Source: Gliomastix tumulicola (lineage: Eukaryota > Ascomycota > Sordariomycetes > Hypocreales > Bionectriaceae). Taken from it: DNA of 64,000 nucleotides. The notes beneath the pieces are model-generated. The model was not told where the DNA came from. It made no database searches and worked only from the letters and a program-made list of their open reading frames with translations. Shown piece after piece: positions 58,001 through 64,000 of the stretch. Each line of letters begins with the position of its first letter. Within the stretch, counting starts at the first letter, position 1. A program made the position numbers and the translations under genes. The stretch covers positions 2,042,409 through 2,106,408 of the forward strand of contig BCHX01000005.1 in the NCBI GenBank assembly GCA_001599755.1. The letters run 5' to 3'.

Positions 58001-58811
58001 ATGTGATAGCGCTGATAATCTGCCGGAAGAAGTAGAGCGCCACCTCTTCGCTCAGCCTTCCGCGATTGTTGATGTAATGGAACAAGTCGCCCTGCTCAAT
58101 GTACTCGAGAATCAAGTATCTGTTATACTGTCAGTACCAAAGCTGGGAGAGTGGACATTGGATGGGCCTAACTCACATCTCGGAGCGATTCTCCCAGATA
58201 TCGTATATTTTCATAATGTGAGGATGCTCAATGAGCTTCAGAATGGCCACCTCACGCTCGATTGCCATGGGCACCCGCATCTCGCCTGGTGTCTTCTTTG
58301 GCACGGTCTTATCCCACTGATTGAGAGCAGCAAGACTGCTGTCCTGCACCAGGTAGGCCATACGCCGGTTGACAATCTTGACAGCGGCAAGTTGCTGGGT
58401 CAAGTTGTGACGGCAGAGTCGGACACGGGCCGAGGAGCCTTTGCCGAGCGTCTTACCGAGCTGCCATGGGCCAATATGAGTCTTGTAGGGCTTCTTGCTC
58501 CGGCTGCTAGACGCGGATTCATACGAAGCTTGGGACATTCTCTTGGCCTCGACATCTTCTTGAGGTGGCTTCAAGGTTGGAGAGGCGGCCGTGTAGGGAG
58601 CCGAAGCGCTGGGCGTGACACGAACTTCGGGTCGAGCGCTGGTGTTGACTCGAGCCACTGGTGGGCCGCGAGAAGTCTCAGGCTCGCTCGCTGTGGTTGC
58701 TGCCTCAAGACGTGCCTTCTGTCCCTGCTGATCAACAGAGACGGAGGCATTGATGCGGTTGGTGGCCTCGGCGAGTGGCGGCCGAGTGCTGTGAGTCGAG
58801 ATCTCTGCCAT
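55023..58811 (-). CDS. Hsl1/Gin4-type (Nim1-related) serine/threonine kinase
   Basis: Septin- and morphology-checkpoint kinase that down-regulates Wee1 and coordinates bud or septum formation with mitosis. Five exons: 58177-58811, 57397-58119, 55658-57339, 55303-55596 and 55023-55243, total 1184 residues; introns are 57-61 nt. The kinase domain spans about residues 114-400: glycine loop GKTLGKGSSARV, catalytic Lys145, HRDLKPEN with Asp262, DFG at 280-282 and the subfamily-specific TACGSPHYAAPELL. A long Ser/Arg/Pro-rich central region follows. The last 130 residues, including NWLARLFRVKPATSYLCMT, ILLREWRQYGIRGIQVD and a VFDSRN segment, look like the fungal KA1 membrane-binding domain of Hsl1/Gin4/Kcc4; splice choices at 55243 and 55303 preserve this domain. 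The first 110 residues are disordered. The ATG at 58811 is the first in frame. Confidence 0.9.
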
Positions 58812-60432
58812 GATTCTGAACGACCTGCGGCGGGCTTGAGATCTAGTGCATAGTTGCCCGGAGAGCGGGCTGTCGAAAAATGAGAGTGAGTGCCGAGGCG
58901 GCTTCTTGGATGATGTGTGGTAGAGGGATAACCTGATGACAAGGTCGTCTGTGCGACTGTATACAGAACAGAGAACAAAAAACAAGTGAGGTGTAGTTCA
59001 AACGGAGGAGAAAACAAACGGGCAGACGACGAAGAGTAGGTAGAGTAGAGAAGCGCCTAGGTAGCAGCGTGCAAAGGAGCTTGGAAGGAGCGTAGGGGCC
59101 AAATGCACGGCCACAAGGTCAATGACAGAGGAAGGAAGAAATGCAGCGATTTGGAGAGAGGGCAGTGGCAAAAGAGACGCCTGCTGCTGGCGATTGCACG
59201 TGGCGAATGCAGATACAGAGAGGTAACAAGAGAAAAAAGAAGGAACAGCCGTCGAGACAGGCCTGACGAAGAGATGGAAGAGAACGGAAGGCGACCTGGA
59301 GAAAAGCCAGATCCCAGGCGTGGGTTGGAATGCAATGTTTACACGGCAAGCTGGGATGCAGAAGGCGGGTTGGTGCTTGGTTTTTGGTGGGGGGCGACGG
59401 GCAGGAGACGATAAGATTGCAGATTGCAGATTGCGAATTGCAGGTGAGGGGGGTGGGCGATGTTATTTTCTCGAGGTGCGCTCCCGTTGGCAGAATTGTG
59501 GCAGGCACGGGCGCCGGGAGCACCTTCCAAGGGATGAAGCGCCTATATCTGGATGCCCTCTAGCGCTAGACCGCCAAAACATGCGGGCGTCCTCCCTAAT
59601 GCACCTTCCACAGATTGGAATTGAGCCCAGCCTCGATCTTGCACCGAAATACGGCTGAATGGCTGGCAGGTCCCGAGCCGTGCATACCGACCTACCACAA
59701 TGGTGGCCAGACTGGAATTCACCCGCCCCCCCTCGACAGCTGTCAAGTGCCCCGATGCCCCTCTGAACACCATCGGCCGACGCGTTGGCCCCTATTGTCC
59801 AGCATTCCGTTCCAAGAACACCGATCTATGCGATGAAGCGGCGTCCGACTCGAACCATCCGACCCCGAAGGCTGTCAATGATGGGATGGAATGCTGACCT
59901 CTCCCTCCATTCAACCTCGTACCCAGTATTCGCGGGGGCCACCCAGGACAATAGGGATGATGAACTGTCAGTCGGCCTTTAATAGGCTGGCCTGCGACAA
60001 CCTGCACTCCCGATAAAGACATATCGGCATGTTCAGCACTGACACTTCGTGTTGTCGAACAGGCTCTCTGGATGCCCGCACATGTTCGTCATGAGACAGG
60101 AGGTGGATGGGAGGAGTTCATGAAGATTCCCGTGCAGGACGTCATAGGCGTCGATGTCTCATCCATAGCTCAATGACCAGTCTCTCCCAAGATTCCACAC
60201 ATTGGTTAGCAAAGGGTTGGAAAGAAAACGTCAACCAACCAACCATTAATCAAGGGACGTTGAAAAAGGGGCAGGCCTGACTAAAGAGTGGATCAGGGGG
60301 ATGCAAGGTTGCACTGATTTGATTGGCTTTGGCTTCTCACGGAATAACTACTAGTAGATACAGGGGCCCCTCAACGTTTCTCCGTGATACATCGATATAT
60401 CTCTCAACCTGCAACTCTGCTAACGATACCGC
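58812..60432. other. Hsl1-like promoter and reductase 3' region
   Basis: Both flanking genes are on the minus strand, so this holds the Hsl1-like leader and promoter and the 3' region of the reductase-like gene. A small GATTGCAGATTGC tandem lies near 59414-59442. No gene is convincing here. Confidence 0.5.
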
Positions 60433-61854
60433 CTAAGCCCTGGGCGGCACCTGCTGAGCGAGTGCCACCAGTCCCTCATTCATCGTCGGATGCGTGATGA
60501 CCAGATTCTCGATCTCGCGATAGCTCACCCCAAGCTTCATCGCCAGCGTTACCACTGGCAGAAGCTCGCTCACCCCTGGTCCGACTGCGACATAACCAAG
60601 GATTCTGTCACTCTCCTCCTCCACAAGCAACTTGGCCAGCACCGTCCCAGCCGCCTCGTCGCCCAAAGTATTGGCACGGAGGAACGCGTCCGCCGCCCCG
60701 GCCTTGGCAAGGCGGTACTTGATGCCCTTGGTCTGAGCCTCCCGCTCCCCGAAGCCGACGCGCGCCAGCTCGGGAGACGTGAAAAGTGCCCGGGGAACGA
60801 GACGTCCCGTCGTGCCGCCCTCGCGCTCGGAGCCCGTCACGGCGCCGATGATGATGCGGTGGTCGTCCCAGCCCATATGTGTGAAGTGAGGACTGCCCGC
60901 ACAGTCGCCTGCCGCGTAGATGCCTGGTGCTGTGGTTCGTAACTGCGCGTCCACGACGATGTGGCCTGATGACTGGAGCTCGACACCGGCCGCGGCGGCG
61001 TTCAGATCTCCTGTGTTGGCAACTCGCCCTGCGGCGACGAGGATGTGCGAGCCATGAAGCTCTGCAGGCGCTTCAGCATCTGTACTCTTCAGTGAGACTG
61101 TCACAGCCTCCCCACTAACGCCGCCGACAGACGCCACCTCTGTGTTAGTCAAGATCCGCACGCCCTCCCGAATTAACGACTGGGCTAGGATCTCAACCAG
61201 GTCGCTGTCCTCCTCTGGCAGGATCTGACCCCGGCGTTGGACAACGGTCACCTCCGCCCCGAACCGACGGAATGCCTGCGCGAACTCGAGGCCGACATAG
61301 CCTCCGCCGAGGACAATGAGGTGATCTGGCAGGGTATCAAGATCAAGAGCCTCGATATGCGTCAAGGGCTTCGCCGCTATCAAGCCCGGGATGCGCTCGT
61401 CCACAAACGCCCGCGAACCCGTGCAGATGACGATGGTATCCGCCGTCAACAGGCGGCTGCCGCCATCCGACGCCGTGACACGCACCAACCGCGGCCCATC
61501 AAACTTGGCATCGCCTTGAATCAACTCAACGCCGAACGCCTCAAACGCACCGCGGAACCCGTTGACACGAGCAGCAAGGTCAGCCGTCCGCTGTCGCACA
61601 GCTTTCATATCAGCCTTGTGTGACGCAGGCGCATGCCCATGAGCGCGAGCGTCATGGGCCACGGCAGCCGAGTGGAGGAGCGTCTTGGACGGCAGACAGG
61701 CGATGTTGGGACACGAGCCACCGATCCAGCGGCGCTCGATGACGGCGCAACGCTGGCCGTGCTTGCCTGAGAGGATCCAGGGGACGAGCTTACCGGCCTC
61801 GCCGCTGCCGATGGCGAGGCAGTCGTAGTGCTCCGGGGTCTGGGCTTGGGCCAT
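60433..61854 (-). CDS. Mercuric-reductase-like class I pyridine nucleotide-disulfide oxidoreductase
   Basis: A dimeric FAD- and NAD(P)H-dependent flavoprotein of the glutathione reductase/lipoamide dehydrogenase family. One exon, 473 residues, starting at the first in-frame ATG (61854). Residues 16-21 (GSGEAG) form the FAD dinucleotide motif; the redox-active pair is Cys48 and Cys53 in GGSCPNIACLPSK; a second nucleotide motif is LGGGYVGLEFA; the FAD-binding GIYAAGDCAGSPHFTHMGWD and the C-terminal THPTMNEGL complete the fold. HPTMNEGL is the MerA-like rather than lipoamide-dehydrogenase form. It lacks the N-terminal heavy-metal-binding domain and the C-terminal Cys pair used for Hg(II), so mercury reduction is unlikely; the substrate is unknown. 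The proteins most like this are common in bacteria and some fungi, so transfer is possible. Absence of introns fits but does not prove it. Confidence 0.8.
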   Translation of the reverse strand: MAQAQTPEHYDCLAIGSGEAGKLVPWILSGKHGQRCAVIERRWIGGSCPNIACLPSKTLLHSAAVAHDARAHGHAPASHKADMKAVRQRTADLAARVNGFRGAFEAFGVELIQGDAKFDGPRLVRVTASDGGSRLLTADTIVICTGSRAFVDERIPGLIAAKPLTHIEALDLDTLPDHLIVLGGGYVGLEFAQAFRRFGAEVTVVQRRGQILPEEDSDLVEILAQSLIREGVRILTNTEVASVGGVSGEAVTVSLKSTDAEAPAELHGSHILVAAGRVANTGDLNAAAAGVELQSSGHIVVDAQLRTTAPGIYAAGDCAGSPHFTHMGWDDHRIIIGAVTGSEREGGTTGRLVPRALFTSPELARVGFGEREAQTKGIKYRLAKAGAADAFLRANTLGDEAAGTVLAKLLVEEESDRILGYVAVGPGVSELLPVVTLAMKLGVSYREIENLVITHPTMNEGLVALAQQVPPRA

Positions 61855-64000
61855 GTTGGGGGGGGGATTTATGCGTTCGCGGTTGCCTGAATACAGTGGA
61901 ACGAAACAGATGTTTGATGTCAAGGAAGAAGAGGATGAATCTGGAGTTTCGAGGTCTGGTGGGTGGGCTGAGGATATCTATATATACTCTCCTTGGGGAC
62001 GGCACATGAGAGCCCACCCACATAGACAAGACCAGCATCCCTTGCACATCGAAGATGCAAAGCACCACATGAACCCCGCATCATTGCATAAATCACGCCC
62101 TTCCCGGTCATCAACTCGGCGCTCCTGAACAACTCACTGAGAGGGACAGACAGCCCGAGATTATGTGCACTACTATCGAATCATGGCTCACTATAGGCTC
62201 GCAAGTGAAGGACCTTGCTAGCAATGCGACGGATCAGGTCATTGAGTTGATTACACAGAGAAGCACATGACTCGTACTACCGATTTGATAGCAGACTTGC
62301 CCGTTAGAGTAGCTCGCGAATATCTCTACGTACCGCAATAATGCCGGCATCCCAGTGAGTACCCGCCCATCCTCATGCACGTGTGTCCCTTAGGACGTGT
62401 GCCATCATTTCTTAGTATATGAAGAGCAGGGATGATTTGGAATCAGTGGATGAGCATACTCTCGGTTTGTTCGACAACACATCAGCGCAGCCTCTGGGCG
62501 GACCAGGGACTGATCCTTTACCCCTCTAAGGAAGAACAAAAGACCGCCCCAATCGGTCCTTAATATATGCTCAGAGTTATCAGGCTCCCATTGCCACATT
62601 TTGGCCGTATAACTCGGTCCGAAAATACTACCACCGGCAAAGACTCGGCTTCAGACGACGGCGGCTCGCCATCTACGTTTAAAGGAAGCCCCCCTCCGAA
62701 GTATTCCCAGATAAAAGGGCCAAGGGTCCGTTCGTTCTCCGTACGGAGAGTCTCCAAGTGTCACTGAAGGTCGTATCATCCAGCTTTTCATCGTCTTTTC
62801 CTCCCCGGGCTGCTCCACGACGGAGCTCTTTCGGCTATACCGAGGACAAGCCCGGCGAAACAGAAGCAAGACCAACTTTGAGAACCAGCAGAATGAAATA
62901 AGTAACTGGGATATCGTGGCCATCTGCAACCCAAGAGCATAAATGATAGTAGGTCAAGATGGCCGAGATACCAACAGCCGTGCATCCGAAGTGTCGCAAG
63001 TGCCCAGCTATCCCAAGCCAGAGCTATATCCGGGAGCGTCGAAGAGAGCTCGCAGCCGCTCTCTCGCCTTTTAAAACGCTTCTCTTTGCAAATGCAACAA
63101 TGAAAATATACTTCTAGCTGCTTTGGCCTCTCCCGAGATGCTCTCATGGATTAATAGTAGATGATGTGGAATCAAGTGGTGGATGATTCCATACACTGCA
63201 TCTCTGGAAGTGGGGATTCGCAGACGGCATCAGCGCTTTTACGTAGAGGCAGCTGCCTACATGTTCGGCTCAAAGAAGCCTTTCAAATCGGTTATCAGCA
63301 GTACTTCGCATGTAAAGTCTACTTTAGCGTAGGCAGGCGGTGGGAGATCATAAGGAATAGTCCCAATCGAGGCCGCCATAATTCTATATGGGCATCATTG
63401 GGGACGCTCCAAGCCATCGCGCATCTAGGACATTGATTGGACTATCACGTAACCGCATTCATTCAGTTTCACTTCTACCTTCGTTTCCCCCTTTTAACAT
63501 CTTTGAAAAAGCCTATCAAGGGGTAATGATAAATGCCACTTTCTGAGGACAGGACGGGAGAGTAGATGTCACGGAGGAGTGTAATCCGCATGACGCACGC
63601 TATCTGAATCCTTAAGCTCTTCTTGAAACAGGAAAAATGAGAAAGAAGCCATATACCGCCACAAAAACAGCACCCATAAGGCTGGGGTGTGTGTTCAGAG
63701 ACGTTCAGCCACTGAGTGATTCAGTCCCTTTTTCGACAGCGTGGACGATATCGGTAAACCTGAGGGCCGGTGTCCACACGGACGGCACGTGAGGAAGCGG
63801 AACTATTGCGCGCACTGTCCACTGAAGGAAGTTTGTTTTAGCTTATCGCGGGGAAGGACCGCCCCGTTAACCGTGTGTGGTCAAGCGATGAGGGGTCTCA
63901 AGAGGCGCTGGGGTCGTCTCACGACCCAGGCAGCCATTCACTGAGGCTTTTGGCTGCTTCAACTGGTCGAGGTCAAGTGTAGACCACTATCCGAGCAGAA
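61855..64000. other. Right-end region without an evident gene
   Basis: It begins with the promoter of the reductase-like gene and runs to the end of the window. Open frames are under about 120 codons. One plus-strand frame at 63741-63944 encodes a Cys/His pattern and could be an exon edge (see findings); otherwise nothing is recognised. Confidence 0.5.
63741..63944 (+). CDS. Possible exon with Cys/His (CPHGR-type) zinc-binding pattern
   Basis: A plus-strand frame of 67 codons, preceded by a pyrimidine-rich CTTTTTCGACAG that could be a 3' splice site. It reads GKPEGRCPHGRHVRKRNYCA followed by HCPLKEVC. The arrangement C-P-H-G-R, then C-x2-C-x5-C, is like the repeat unit of CxHGR-type zinc-binding proteins I recall from some fungi and protists. 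No ATG begins the frame. It may be an exon of a gene extending beyond the window, a decayed copy or chance. Confidence 0.15.
   Translation: MDDIGKPEGRCPHGRHVRKRNYCAHCPLKEVCFSLSRGRTAPLTVCGQAMRGLKRRWGRLTTQAAIH

Noticed and set aside
57441..58853. 470-codon open frame opposite the Hsl1-like kinase
   Set aside because: It overlaps the kinase catalytic domain and crosses two introns; a shadow frame.

Overview
This window is nuclear DNA from a filamentous ascomycete fungus, most likely a Sordariomycete. Genes carry short introns (mostly 52-87 nt) with GT..AG ends and CTNAC-type branch sites. Coding regions are GC-rich at third positions, and the gene set (IPI1, P4 flippase, VMA4, MCM1, Ctr, an Msn2/Seb1-like factor, peroxisomal malate synthase, Hsl1 kinase) is typical of that group. 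I see no rRNA, tRNA, CRISPR array, intact transposon or clear RIP-degraded repeat. Species cannot be named from the sequence alone.

Layout. 0.5-1.7 kb: IPI1 (+), ribosome biogenesis. 2.8-3.3 kb: a doubtful two-exon small gene (-). 4.6-6.7 kb: five-exon Ded1/Vasa-type DEAD-box helicase (+) with a probable leader intron. 7.2-9.1 kb: membrane-anchored MSC7-like aldehyde dehydrogenase (-). 10.3-15.1 kb: Dnf1-type phospholipid flippase (-). 18.4-20.4 kb: nuclear-looking protein with a PIP-box-like N-terminus (+). 20.6-21.5 kb: V-ATPase subunit E (-). 22.2-23.8 kb: NIPA-type transporter (+). 24.3-25.1 kb: tetraspanin (-). 29.6-30.6 kb: MADS-box Mcm1 (+). 33.1-33.8 kb: Ctr copper transporter (+). 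36.8-38.2 kb: Msn2/Seb1-like C2H2 factor (-). 38.2-51.7 kb: about 13.5 kb without a convincing gene, rich in simple repeats. 51.7-53.4 kb: malate synthase (-). 55.0-58.8 kb: Hsl1/Gin4-type kinase (-). 60.4-61.9 kb: intronless mercuric-reductase-like flavoprotein (-). 61.9-64 kb: no clear gene.

The genes do not form an operon-like or biosynthetic cluster; they are mostly independent housekeeping and regulatory loci. Themes that recur are membrane function (flippase, V-ATPase, NIPA, tetraspanin, Ctr) and transcription or cell-cycle regulation (Mcm1, Msn2-like, Hsl1). Spacing is uneven: the left 24 kb is fairly dense, whereas the regulators Mcm1 and Msn2-like sit in multi-kilobase noncoding surroundings.

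No plainly new multi-gene system was found. The most interesting observations are: poly-C tracts placed just downstream of 5' splice sites in several introns, together with many long G/C mononucleotide runs in noncoding DNA; the 13.5-kb gene-free block upstream of the Msn2-like gene; a four-copy heptapeptide repeat in the flippase tail; the PIP-box-like protein of uncertain family; and the mercuric-reductase-like gene that lacks mercury-specific parts. All exon boundaries were deduced by eye from splice consensus and reading-frame continuity.
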